Part shown: positions 17,971 to 26,370 of the stretch, in pieces
Layout of the letters: the number at the start of each line of letters is the position of its first letter
How positions within the stretch are numbered: the first letter of the stretch is position 1
Position numbers and translations under genes: made by a program
Notes under the pieces: model-generated
Seen by the model: only the letters and a program-made list of their open reading frames with translations
What the model was told of the DNA's origin: nothing
The model's database searches: none
DNA from: Bacillota bacterium
Lineage (GTDB): Bacteria > Bacillota > Clostridia > Caldicoprobacterales > Caldicoprobacteraceae
Reading direction: 5' to 3'
Assembly (NCBI GenBank): GCA_023622385.1
Contig: JAMNZI010000144.1
Span: 1-32,070, forward strand
Length of the DNA: 32,070 bases

Positions 17971-18447
17971 TCACGCTTTCTTTTGCCTTTTGCGTTTATA
18001 CAGCTCATACCTTCTCTTTCCTTCTTCAAAAGCCTTCCTCTCCTCCTCAGTTTCGAGTATCAGCCTCGGCACTTCTACTGGACGTCCTTGTTCGTCCAAG
18101 GCCACCATGGTGAAAAATGCCGTAAGAGCAGTTATGGGCGGCTGATCGCTGCTTAAATCCTCTACCTCCACACGCACGGCCACTTCCATGGAGCTCCTTC
18201 CCACGAATACCAGCTGACCTTTGCAAGTCACCAGCTGCCCTACAAATACAGGCTGATAGAATTCCAGCTCGTCCACCCGTGCCGTTACCACGTTTCGCCT
18301 GCAGTGCTTCCTGGCCACCACATATGCTGTGTTGTCCATCATCTTCATCATTTCGCCGCCGTGGATATTGCCAGCCGGGTTGGCCTGCTCCGGCAATACA
18401 ATCTGCGACATCACGGTCCTTGAATATGAGACTGTTCTAGCCTCCAC
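17971..18447 (-). CDS. Acyl-CoA thioesterase, hotdog fold (YkhA-like)
   Basis: A 158-residue single hotdog domain of the cytosolic acyl-CoA hydrolase type, which cleaves acyl-CoA to free acid and CoA. The family motif is NPAGNIHGGEMMKMMDNTAYVVA, in which the usual Asn and Asp of the hotdog active site are present. VTARVDELEFYQPVFVGQLV forms the central strand region. The C-terminus is a charged helix ending in RKRQKKA. The frame opens at GTG 18456, but GAGGTGA lies five bases before the GTG at 18447, which I use. It is the first gene of a three-gene operon. Confidence 0.85.
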   Translation of the reverse strand: MEARTVSYSRTVMSQIVLPEQANPAGNIHGGEMMKMMDNTAYVVARKHCRRNVVTARVDELEFYQPVFVGQLVTCKGQLVFVGRSSMEVAVRVEVEDLSSDQPPITALTAFFTMVALDEQGRPVEVPRLILETEEERKAFEEGKRRYELYKRKRQKKA

Positions 18448-18483
18448 CGCTATCACCTCAGCATATCAGTTTGCTTAATGCCC

Positions 18484-18513
18484 ATCATAGCGCTTAGTTT
18501 GCGTCATTTTCAA
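18484..18513 (-). promoter_or_regulatory. Promoter of the thioesterase operon
   Basis: On the minus strand, TTGAAA (18513-18508), an 18-base spacer and TATGAT (18489-18484) lie about 36 bases before the GTG start. Five of six bases match the consensus -10. Confidence 0.65.
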
Positions 18514-18568
18514 TTTGTTAAATAGTGCTAAGCCTAAAAATCTTTCCTCACTACAAAAACTTTAAATA

Positions 18569-18597
18569 TTGACTTCTACTATGCTAAGAATTATATA
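18569..18597 (+). promoter_or_regulatory. Candidate promoter of the GNAT acetyltransferase gene
   Basis: TTGACT, a 17-base spacer and TATATA give five of six matches in each box. It is the best plus-strand promoter in the gap, although it is about 165 bases from the start codon. Confidence 0.5.
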
Positions 18598-18762
18598 CCA
18601 TCGAGATGAAAATTTAAATGAGCATTTGCGTTTTAACATCATTGACATGGGCCTTTCCATGGTGTATCTTAGACTTTGTATACTTGAAACATTCAAATAA
18701 ATAGTTCGAGCAACCTAAAGCATACTGTGACCATTAAAACGCACGGGGAAGGTGGAACCAAA

Positions 18763-19212
18763 TTGCAGATTAAATGGCTAAAGGGTACCGATGACCTTAC
18801 AGACGCATATAAGATACGCTTCAAGGTATTTGTGGAAGAACAAAACGTACCTGTCGACCTTGAGGTAGACGACATCGATAGCATCGCGCATCACATCGTA
18901 GTATATCAGGATGGCATTCCAGTGGGAACAGGCAGGGTATTTGAGCAGGACGGCCGCTACTACCTAGGGCGAATCGCCGTTTTGAAGGAATACAGGAAAC
19001 AGCACATAGGCTCCCTCATAGTCAATTTGCTGCTCCAAAAAGCCTTCGAGTTGGGTGCAAGGGAAGTGCACATTCATGCACAGACCTCTGCCTTGGAATT
19101 TTACAAAAAATTAGGGTTCATCCCTTACGGTGAACCCTATGACGAAGCCGGAATTGAGCACGTCAGCATGGTGGTTTATAAACGCGCGAGCGAAAAAGCG
19201 ATCAAGCCTTAG
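18763..19212 (+). CDS. GNAT N-acetyltransferase (ElaA/YjcF-like)
   Basis: An acetyl-CoA-dependent N-acetyltransferase of 149 residues with unknown substrate. The opening DAYKIRFKVFVEEQNVPVDLEVDDID is typical of the ElaA/YjcF group. The acetyl-CoA loop is RIAVLKEYRKQHIGSLIVNLLL, a variant of the Q/RxxGxG/A motif. EFYKKLGFIPYGEPYDEAGIEH is the usual C-terminal strand-helix. A GTG at 18727 opens the frame, but GGGGAAGGTGG lies seven bases before the TTG at 18763, and this start (MQIKWLKG) fits the family better. It converges on metH with only 9 bases between stops and no visible terminator. Confidence 0.82.
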   Translation: MQIKWLKGTDDLTDAYKIRFKVFVEEQNVPVDLEVDDIDSIAHHIVVYQDGIPVGTGRVFEQDGRYYLGRIAVLKEYRKQHIGSLIVNLLLQKAFELGAREVHIHAQTSALEFYKKLGFIPYGEPYDEAGIEHVSMVVYKRASEKAIKP

Positions 19213-19221
19213 AAATCCACG

Positions 19222-21891
19222 TCACCCCTCCTCCGCCAGCCTCTTTGCCAGCTTGACCGCACCGTTGGCATCTTCGGCGTATCCATCGGCCCCTATTTCA
19301 TCGGCAAACTGCTGGGTCACAGCCGCTCCACCCACCATAAACTTGCACTTGAGCCCTTCCTTCTTAGCCAACGCTATCACCTCTTTCATCTGAACCATGG
19401 TGGTGGTCATGAGGGCTGACAACCCAATGATGCGTGCGCCGGTCTCCTTTGCCTTCTCGATTATGGTCTCAGCGCCCACATCTTTACCAAGGTCAATGAC
19501 TTCAAATCCATGATTCCTGAGCATGAGCGCCACTATGTTCTTTCCTATGTCATGTATATCACCCTTGACAGTGGCCAGTATCACCTTTATCTTTTTCTCT
19601 TTTGCACCGGCGCTGGCGGCCTCTTCCTGGAGCAGGGGTTCAAGGTGCTCAAAGGCCTTTTTCATAGCCTCAGCGCTCATAAGCAATTGTGGAAGAAAGT
19701 ACTCTTTCCTCTCAAACAGCTCCCCCACATGGGTTATGGCGGGTATAAGATATTCATCCATCAGGATCCGCGGAGCTATGCCGCGGGCCAAAGCATCCTT
19801 TACTATGGGCACAATGCCGTGATGGTCGCCCTTGACCACGGCATCAAAAACCTGCTGTGCGGCTTTTTCCTTCTCTGCAGCTTCGTTCAGCGTGCCCTTG
19901 ACAACATCATCCCTACCGGCAGCCCTACTTTCTGTCTCTTTCAATATACCCCCCAATACACCCTCAGTAGTGTGGGCAGCGCTACCATCAACACCTTGTT
20001 TAACAGTTTTTTTGCCATCTCGGCCGCCTTCATCAGCACCTCCAGCAGCGCCGTCCTGATACTGCGACCTACCCTTCTCGGCGTTATACTCCACTGATCT
20101 CGGCTTGTCATCTCGCACCTTTATCTGGTTCTCGCCTTGGCTCCTGCCGACTTGGGCGAAATACTTTATATATCTCTGGCTGTACACATCTCTACCCAGC
20201 AGCACTTCAGAGGCCATTTTAACGTTCATCACCATCTGGCTCAAGGGATTGACTATGGCCATAGTAAGCCCCTTACCCATTGCCATGGCCAGAAAAGCCG
20301 CATTCAGCCATCCCCTTTCGGGCAGCCCAAAGGAGACGTTGGACAGGCCCACTATCGTATTGCACCCAAAGCTGTTGCTGCACCAGTCTATTAAATTCAA
20401 GGTCTCAACTGCCTGTTCCTGGTTGGATGAAACCGCCATCACCAGCCCGTCAACCACTATGTCTTCCTTTTGATATCCTAGCAGCACGGCACGCTCAAAC
20501 ACCTCTTCGACGACCCTTTGCCTCTCCTGAGCCGTCAATGGCACGCCTTCATCGGTAAGCGGCAGGAGTATGAACATGGCGCCGTATTTGGCTGCAACAG
20601 GTAATAGCTTCTCTATCTTGTCCTTTTCAAGGGATATGGAATTGACAAGAGCTCTACCCGGATAGATTCTGAGCCCCCTCTCCAGCGCTTCAATATTGGA
20701 AGAATCCAGGCACAGCGGAGCATCCACCGCTGTAACCAAGGTGTCTATGACGTCCACCATCGTACCTGGCTCGTCAATGCCCGGCATGCCTACGTTGACA
20801 TCCAGCACATCAGCCCCTTTTTCAACCTGTTCTACTGCAAGCTGGCGGACGTACGCATAGCGCTTTTGCTTTAGAGCCTCCTGCAGCGACGGCTTTCCTG
20901 TGGGGTTTATCCTCTCGCCCACCACAACAAAGGGATTACCTGCTCCAATGAATACCGTCTTCCTGGCCGACGTGATCGCTGAACCTTGATGTTTTGATGG
21001 AGGCAGCGGCTTTACCCCCTCTACGTTTCTCGCAACCTCGGCCACATACTCAGCCGAGGTGCCACAGCATCCGCCTATCAAATTGGCCCCTGCCTGTGCT
21101 AACATCCTGGCGTACCGTCCAAACTCCTCAGGCCCCATGTCAAATACCGTCATACCATTCACCAGCTTTGGCAGCCCTGCATTGGGCTTTGCCAGCAATG
21201 GCACCTTGGCGTAGGGCTTCATGTGCTCTATAATGCTCACCATCTTGTCAGGGCCAGTGGAACAGTTACATCCCACCACATCCGCACCCAAGCTTTGAAG
21301 GGTAATAAGTGCCGTGACCGGATCAGTACCAGTCAGTGTCCTCTCCCCTTCCTCAAACGTCATGGTGACCCATACTGGAAGGTCGCAGCTTTCCTTCACC
21401 GCCAGCAAAGCCGCCCTGGCTTCCTGGATATCGGTCATGGTCTCTATAATAAACAGGTCAACTCCACCCTCAAGCAAGCCCCTTACCTGTTCCTTGTAAA
21501 CCTCTACCGCCTCTTCAAATGAAAGGTCACCGATAGGATGGATGTACCGCCCTGTGCTTGACATATCTCCAGCAACAAGGGCATGCTGTCCGGCCGCCTG
21601 CCTTGACAGCCGTGCCAGCCGGCGGTTTATCTCCGTCACTCTATCCCCTAGGCCAAACTCTTCCAGCTTTATGCGGTTGGCACCAAAAGTGGCTGTATAT
21701 ATAACACGAGCACCGGTCTTTACATAACCTTGTTGTATATCCAACAGGACATCAGGATGCTCCAAAGCCCACAGCTCGGGGCACACCCCCGGCGGCATCC
21801 CTTTTTTCTGAAGCTCGGTACCCATAGCCCCGTCCAGCACTATAACCTTTTCATTCATCAACTGCTTCAAAGTCGTCCAATTCATGCTCAT
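19222..21891 (-). CDS. metH: Cobalamin-dependent methionine synthase without reactivation domain
   Basis: Transfers the methyl group of 5-methyl-THF via cobalamin to homocysteine. Domains (numbered from ATG 21891): homocysteine-binding barrel about 10-290, with zinc ligands C210, C275 and C276; pterin-binding barrel about 320-575; cobalamin cap about 675-750; and B12-binding Rossmann domain about 765-889, with GDIHDIG carrying the cobalt-ligand H780. The protein ends there and lacks the AdoMet-binding activation domain of E. coli MetH. A Gly/Lys/Glu-rich stretch of about 90 residues (about 582-675) links the pterin barrel to the cap and is unlike a folded domain. The frame opens at 21921; the chosen ATG has AAAGG four bases upstream, and ATG 21885 is an alternative. 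Confidence 0.93.
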   Translation of the reverse strand: MSMNWTTLKQLMNEKVIVLDGAMGTELQKKGMPPGVCPELWALEHPDVLLDIQQGYVKTGARVIYTATFGANRIKLEEFGLGDRVTEINRRLARLSRQAAGQHALVAGDMSSTGRYIHPIGDLSFEEAVEVYKEQVRGLLEGGVDLFIIETMTDIQEARAALLAVKESCDLPVWVTMTFEEGERTLTGTDPVTALITLQSLGADVVGCNCSTGPDKMVSIIEHMKPYAKVPLLAKPNAGLPKLVNGMTVFDMGPEEFGRYARMLAQAGANLIGGCCGTSAEYVAEVARNVEGVKPLPPSKHQGSAITSARKTVFIGAGNPFVVVGERINPTGKPSLQEALKQKRYAYVRQLAVEQVEKGADVLDVNVGMPGIDEPGTMVDVIDTLVTAVDAPLCLDSSNIEALERGLRIYPGRALVNSISLEKDKIEKLLPVAAKYGAMFILLPLTDEGVPLTAQERQRVVEEVFERAVLLGYQKEDIVVDGLVMAVSSNQEQAVETLNLIDWCSNSFGCNTIVGLSNVSFGLPERGWLNAAFLAMAMGKGLTMAIVNPLSQMVMNVKMASEVLLGRDVYSQRYIKYFAQVGRSQGENQIKVRDDKPRSVEYNAEKGRSQYQDGAAGGADEGGRDGKKTVKQGVDGSAAHTTEGVLGGILKETESRAAGRDDVVKGTLNEAAEKEKAAQQVFDAVVKGDHHGIVPIVKDALARGIAPRILMDEYLIPAITHVGELFERKEYFLPQLLMSAEAMKKAFEHLEPLLQEEAASAGAKEKKIKVILATVKGDIHDIGKNIVALMLRNHGFEVIDLGKDVGAETIIEKAKETGARIIGLSALMTTTMVQMKEVIALAKKEGLKCKFMVGGAAVTQQFADEIGADGYAEDANGAVKLAKRLAEEG

Positions 21892-21960
21892 CCAACCTTT
21901 CTTTAATCCATCATCTGGCATCCCAGTTTTGATTCTAGCATCTCCGTATCCTTAGACTTC

Positions 21961-23754
21961 TTAAAGTAAGCTTTCCTTTAAAATCCTGACCACCATGTTT
22001 ACCCTATTAAAGGGCGTTACCAGGTACAACCCATTCACATACTGCCTTATGGCGTTTATTATTTCAACGGCTATTTCAACCCCAGTATCTTCGGCTTCAT
22101 GCCTGTCCATATCCGGCCTAAAACGTTCAATATAATGGGAAGGTATGGATATCCCGGGTATCTCGTTGCTCAAAAACAGAGCATTTTTGTAGCTAACGAT
22201 GGGCATGACCCCTCCCAAGATTTTTACCTTTTTCCTGGCCTTGAGCCCGGCCAGATACTCTATGACCTCAGAAGCAAAGATGGGCTGCGTCAGGAAAAAC
22301 CGGGCCCCGTTTTCCATCTTGCGCTCCATTCTAGATATCTCGGCATCCCTGTTTTGAACATTGAGATTCAACGCCCCGCCTACTATATAAGGGTCCTGGC
22401 TGAAAAGTTCGCTGTTAATCTCCTGTATAAGAGCCATGAGCTTAAATGAGTTCAAATCAAACACGCTTTTTACAGAGCTCTTTTCAGCCTCCGGTATGGG
22501 ATCGCCGGTCACAACCAGCAAATTGCGTATCCCCTCTACATATCCCGCAAGGAGCAACGACTTTAGGCCAATTAGGTTATGGTCTCTACAGCAAAGATGG
22601 GGTATTACCTCTATGCCCACTTCCCTCTTTATCTTTGCAGCCAACATCATGGAATTGAGGCGAGGTCGGGCCAGGGGCGAATCGGCCACAGTAACGGCAG
22701 CAACGCCGTTTTGCTTTAAAATCGCGGCCCCCTCCATAACCTTTTCCACGCTCGCATCAAAAGGCGGGTCAAGCTCGACCACAACCGGGAATTTCTCCTC
22801 AGCAAGCCTGGGATAAAAATCATTTTTATGCACAGCAATATGCCAGACTTTGCGTACGGGTGCAGATGCCCTGTGCTTCTCACCCGTAAACTCAGCCAGC
22901 TTGTCCCGCATCTTGCTTATGTGCAGAGGCGTTGTCCCGCAGCAGCCGCCCAGTATTTTTACGCCCAGCCTGGCCACATCCATCATGACATCCGAAAAAT
23001 ACTCTGGATTTTGCGTGTACACCGTTCTCTGGTGTACGATTTCTGGGTAGCCGGCATTGGGCATGGCCGACACTATATCGCCCGAAAAGTCCACAGATTT
23101 TATGTTTTGATAAAGATGCGCAGGCCCGACACCACAATTAAAACCATACGCATCGATAAATGGTATCGACTTTACCTCTTTTATAATCCTGGAAATGCTT
23201 ATGCCCCTTCTGGTATACCCGTCAACCGTCGTAGCAAACTGAACTAAAATAAAAGCTTGATCGTTTTTGCTCTTTATATACTCCGTAACCTCACGTAGAT
23301 AATCCGTACTGCTCAAGGTTTCCAATACAAATATATCGGCTCCCGCTTCAATAAAAGCATCCACAATGAAGCGGTATTCATCTAAAATGAACTTAGGGTC
23401 CACTTCCTTCTTGCCGGATGTCATCTCGGGTATGGGCCCCATATCAGCCGCAACAAATACCTCTCTACCGCAGGCAGCCTGCAGCGCAATCTCGTACCCC
23501 TTCACTATAATTCGCTTTATCTCGTCTCTGGAAACATCGAGCGCCAGCGTATTTGCAGAAAAAGTATTGGTCCTTATGAGCTTTGCCCCCGCCTCGATAT
23601 ATTCCGTATGGATAGCCTTGACGACCTCTGGCTCCGTCTCATTGGCCAACTCTGAAAAAGCCGCATCTTTGCCAGTTATTTGAGAATAATAAGTCCCCAT
23701 CGCCCCATCAGCGAGCAGTATATTGTCTTGCAAGTACTCTTTTATCATAATCAT
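21961..23754 (-). CDS. yitJ: Bifunctional homocysteine S-methyltransferase / 5,10-methylene-THF reductase
   Basis: A 597-residue fusion of the YitJ type. The N-terminal barrel (1 to about 285) is a homocysteine S-methyltransferase with zinc-site cysteines in FNCGVGP and GGCCGTT. The C-terminal barrel (about 305-597) is a MetF-like reductase that makes 5-methyl-THF; NLLVVTGDP and ARFFLTQPIF are typical of MTHFR. The ATG follows AAAGGAG by nine bases. It lies 69 bases upstream of metH, so reductase and methyl acceptor are co-transcribed. I see no SAM riboswitch; the leader is under 100 bases. A TATAAT on the minus strand (23783-23778) has no good -35. Confidence 0.93.
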   Translation of the reverse strand: MIMIKEYLQDNILLADGAMGTYYSQITGKDAAFSELANETEPEVVKAIHTEYIEAGAKLIRTNTFSANTLALDVSRDEIKRIIVKGYEIALQAACGREVFVAADMGPIPEMTSGKKEVDPKFILDEYRFIVDAFIEAGADIFVLETLSSTDYLREVTEYIKSKNDQAFILVQFATTVDGYTRRGISISRIIKEVKSIPFIDAYGFNCGVGPAHLYQNIKSVDFSGDIVSAMPNAGYPEIVHQRTVYTQNPEYFSDVMMDVARLGVKILGGCCGTTPLHISKMRDKLAEFTGEKHRASAPVRKVWHIAVHKNDFYPRLAEEKFPVVVELDPPFDASVEKVMEGAAILKQNGVAAVTVADSPLARPRLNSMMLAAKIKREVGIEVIPHLCCRDHNLIGLKSLLLAGYVEGIRNLLVVTGDPIPEAEKSSVKSVFDLNSFKLMALIQEINSELFSQDPYIVGGALNLNVQNRDAEISRMERKMENGARFFLTQPIFASEVIEYLAGLKARKKVKILGGVMPIVSYKNALFLSNEIPGISIPSHYIERFRPDMDRHEAEDTGVEIAVEIINAIRQYVNGLYLVTPFNRVNMVVRILKESLL

Positions 23755-23851
23755 AGTTTAAAACTCCTTTATTGAACATTATATCCAGCAAATACTATTA
23801 TTCATTTTACTTTAAAAACTTTGACAAATACAAGTACAAAAATTCTCCTTA

Positions 23852-24370
23852 TCAACCTCCATTTAGACCAGGTATGCTCAAAATTGTAAACAAAACATCA
23901 TCCGAGTCCAAATTCAGCTTTAAACCATATTCAATTAATCCTTCAATAATTTTATTGCTTACATCTTTAGACAATTTAACTTTAAATAATTTTTGCTTAT
24001 AGCTTACCAGTTCATATTCTGACAAAATATTTTTATCCATATCCCTTGGAGTTTTCATATCAATTTCTTTGATATCTCCTACACAGGCCACTATTAATAG
24101 CGCATTTATTCCATAGTCCGGATTAAGAAAATAAAATATATACGGATATTTATCTATTAACCCTTTGACCCACCTTCTTATGGAAGGCACCTTATATATC
24201 TCCTCGGGCGTTTCTTTATACCCTTCAAAATTCAATACTAGTCTATTCCCCAAAACATTCCCTTTTTCTTCTACTTGTTTTACAAATGAATCTATTACAC
24301 TATAATCTAAGTTTTCAACCTCATCACTGGTTATAATTAAATTGATCACATTATCATTCAGCAACTCCAT
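23852..24370 (-). CDS. Uncharacterised protein at the end of the chemosensory operon
   Basis: I do not recognise this 172-residue soluble protein with confidence. It starts MELLNDNVINLIITSDEVENLDYSV, has a basic/aromatic centre (VPSIRRWVKGLIDKYPYIFYFLNP) and ends in SIPGLNGG. It has no membrane segment or cysteine pair. The centre is faintly reminiscent of the CRR6-type domain reported in some clostridial proteins, which I cannot verify. The frame opens at 24412, but only the ATG at 24370 has a GGGTGGGGA stretch upstream. It lies 54 bases after cheB, so it is probably co-transcribed and may act in, or regulate, the same sensory pathway. Confidence 0.6.
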   Translation of the reverse strand: MELLNDNVINLIITSDEVENLDYSVIDSFVKQVEEKGNVLGNRLVLNFEGYKETPEEIYKVPSIRRWVKGLIDKYPYIFYFLNPDYGINALLIVACVGDIKEIDMKTPRDMDKNILSEYELVSYKQKLFKVKLSKDVSNKIIEGLIEYGLKLNLDSDDVLFTILSIPGLNGG

Positions 24371-24424
24371 TTTTTTAATTCCCCACCCTTTTAACTTTAT
24401 CCGCAAAACCATTCTTATAAACTA

Positions 24425-25480
24425 TTAAATATAAAGCATTATACTGTTTAAAATATTTGGTAATGGCACTTGAATATCCGCAAGTCCTGCTTCATAAACC
24501 GCTTTCGGCATACCATATACCACACAAGATTCTTCTGCTTCAACAATTACATGTCCATTATATTTTTTTACAGCCCTACAGCCCTCAAGCCCATCATTAC
24601 CCATCCCCGTGAGAATAACAGCCAGTAAACGTTCTTTATAAATAGGAGCTGCGGAATTAAGAGTTACATTTACAGAAGGTTTATATAGTATTCTTTCGTC
24701 TGAACTCTCTTCTATTTTTAAAGCTATTCCACCATCATTCCTTTTGTTTAACAGCGTCTGGAACCCTGCTGGAGCAATATAAATGTTTCCCGGCTCCAAA
24801 ACATCTCCATCTTCCGCTTCTTTAACACGCAAATTACAGAAAGTATTAAAGCGTTCTGCAAAAGGCTTGGTAAAACCCGGAGGCATATGCTGTAAAACCA
24901 GTATAGGTACACGTGTATCTTGCGGAAAATATGGAAGGATGGACTGCAGAGCGGCAGGCCCCCCTGTGGATGTACCAATAATTAAAAGATCTACCAGTGG
25001 TCCCCTATCACTGAACTTACCTTCTTTTGACGCAATTCCTTTGTATTGTAGGTTTTTAGCTTGTCGCAGATACAAGTTTTTGTTTTGAGCAATTATTTTC
25101 AATCTATTCAAGAAATCATAAATAACTTCTTCTTTTACGTCACCTTTAATAAGTTCGCTTTTAAGAAAAAAATCTGCAGCTCCTAGTTCCAAAGCTTTAA
25201 TAGTAATTTCAGCACCTTCTTGAGTATAATTGCTCAACATCATTACAGGAACCGGACATAAATTCATTATTTTTTCCAATGCTGTTATACCATCCATTAC
25301 CGGCATTTCAACATCCATTGTCACAACATTAGGTTTTAACCGCTGTATCTTTTCTATTGCATCCATTCCATCTCTGGCAATACCAATAATAAAAAGCTGC
25401 GGATCTTTTTCTATAATCATACTTATACTCTTTCTCATAAACGAAGAATCATCAACCACTAGTACACCGTACCGCTGCAT
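24425..25480 (-). CDS. cheB: Chemotaxis protein-glutamate methylesterase CheB
   Basis: Removes methyl groups from, and deamidates, receptor glutamates. The receiver domain (1 to about 120) has D10, D11 and the phosphorylation site D56 in TMDVEMPVMDG. The linker leads to the C-terminal esterase with the catalytic triad S171 (GTSTGG), H198 (LQHMP) and D296 (GMGNDG). The 351 residues are full length. AAGGAGG lies eight bases before the ATG. The start overlaps the cheR 3' end by 29 bases, which suggests coupled translation of the opposing methylation enzymes. Confidence 0.95.
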   Translation of the reverse strand: MQRYGVLVVDDSSFMRKSISMIIEKDPQLFIIGIARDGMDAIEKIQRLKPNVVTMDVEMPVMDGITALEKIMNLCPVPVMMLSNYTQEGAEITIKALELGAADFFLKSELIKGDVKEEVIYDFLNRLKIIAQNKNLYLRQAKNLQYKGIASKEGKFSDRGPLVDLLIIGTSTGGPAALQSILPYFPQDTRVPILVLQHMPPGFTKPFAERFNTFCNLRVKEAEDGDVLEPGNIYIAPAGFQTLLNKRNDGGIALKIEESSDERILYKPSVNVTLNSAAPIYKERLLAVILTGMGNDGLEGCRAVKKYNGHVIVEAEESCVVYGMPKAVYEAGLADIQVPLPNILNSIMLYI

Positions 25481-26297
25481 GACGAGTTCCTCCTTTTCTA
25501 TAATAGTAGACAGAAGGAGTATATATCACTTCAAATCCTGTATGCAGGCCGGTAATTGTCTCAGCATGGCCTAAAAATAAATACCCTCCGGGTTTTAAAA
25601 TATCATAAATTGCGTTAACTATTTTTCGTATAGCATTATTATCAAAATATATAAGAACATTTCTACAAAAAACGATATCAGATTTTTCAATTTTGTTTAT
25701 TATATCATTATCCAAAAGATTTACATGTCTAAAGTCTACCATTTCTATAATGGAATCTTTTACCCGATAGTCTTCTCCAAGTTCAACAAAGAATTTACTA
25801 TAAGCCCAATCAGGCGTTCTTCTGAAAGACAACGAGTTCTTTTTATATAAACCGCTTTTAGCCTTATTTAACGCCTTTTTATTAATATCCGTTGCTATTA
25901 TTTTTACTGTTCCAGGTCTGAACAATCCGCTATCTTCAACCAGCATTCCTATAGTGTAAGGCTCTTCACCGGTAGAACAGGCAGCAGACCATATTCGCAA
26001 CGGATTCTCCGGAGTACATTCGGTGTATTTAGGCAATATAGCTTTTCTAAACTCTTCCAGTATATTTTCTTCTCTAAAAAAATAAGTTTCATTTACTGTT
26101 ATCAACTCAATAAGAACATCCCATTCCTTTGGTTCCATTCGAAGATAACCACAATATTCCCAGGGGGATAATCCCAATACATTCAGCCTTTCTTTAATCT
26201 TTGATTTGAGGGACAAAAGATTCTTCCTGTAATCAATGCCGCAATAATCATATATTATACCTGCTAATTCCATTAAAGCGAATTCATCTGCGATCAC
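25452..26297 (-). CDS. cheR: Chemotaxis protein methyltransferase CheR
   Basis: An SAM-dependent methyltransferase of 281 residues that methylates receptor glutamates. The N-terminal helical domain (about 5-75) ends in LITVNETYFFREE, the CheR signature. The SAM site is IWSAACSTGEEPYTIGML, with IATDIN further on, and CRNVLIYFD is the substrate-side motif. The start is GTG, eight bases after GGGGGAG. It lies between mcp and cheB. A stable 14-base-pair hairpin (26328-26358) sits in the 73-base gap to mcp. Confidence 0.95.
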   Translation of the reverse strand: MIADEFALMELAGIIYDYCGIDYRKNLLSLKSKIKERLNVLGLSPWEYCGYLRMEPKEWDVLIELITVNETYFFREENILEEFRKAILPKYTECTPENPLRIWSAACSTGEEPYTIGMLVEDSGLFRPGTVKIIATDINKKALNKAKSGLYKKNSLSFRRTPDWAYSKFFVELGEDYRVKDSIIEMVDFRHVNLLDNDIINKIEKSDIVFCRNVLIYFDNNAIRKIVNAIYDILKPGGYLFLGHAETITGLHTGFEVIYTPSVYYYRKGGTRHAAVRCTSG

Positions 26298-26327
26298 GTC
26301 TTTTTCTCCCCCTTTATCATAAAGTTG

Positions 26328-26358
26328 CCTACTGGGAAAGAAAATCTTTCCCAGTAGG
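26328..26358 (-). other. Intra-operon hairpin between mcp and cheR
   Basis: CCTACTGGGAAAGA and its exact complement TCTTTCCCAGTAGG are separated by three bases. The stem has 14 perfect pairs, but no T-run follows on the minus strand (CAACTTTATG). It is therefore more likely an mRNA-protecting or processing element that sets the ratio of receptor to CheR than a terminator. Confidence 0.65.
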
Positions 26359-26370
26359 CGTAAGTGTTAT

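Larger units (their letters stand above)
18448..18762. other. Divergent intergenic region between the thioesterase and the GNAT gene
   Basis: About 315 AT-rich bases hold the minus-strand thioesterase promoter and a plus-strand candidate, TTGACT (18569-18574), a 17-base spacer and TATATA (18592-18597), for the acetyltransferase. The latter would give a leader of about 160 bases, in which I see no recognised riboswitch. No further gene is apparent. Confidence 0.5.

Noticed and set aside
23755-23851. Possible SAM riboswitch before yitJ
   Set aside because: The leader is under 100 bases and AT-rich, with none of the S-box core sequences.
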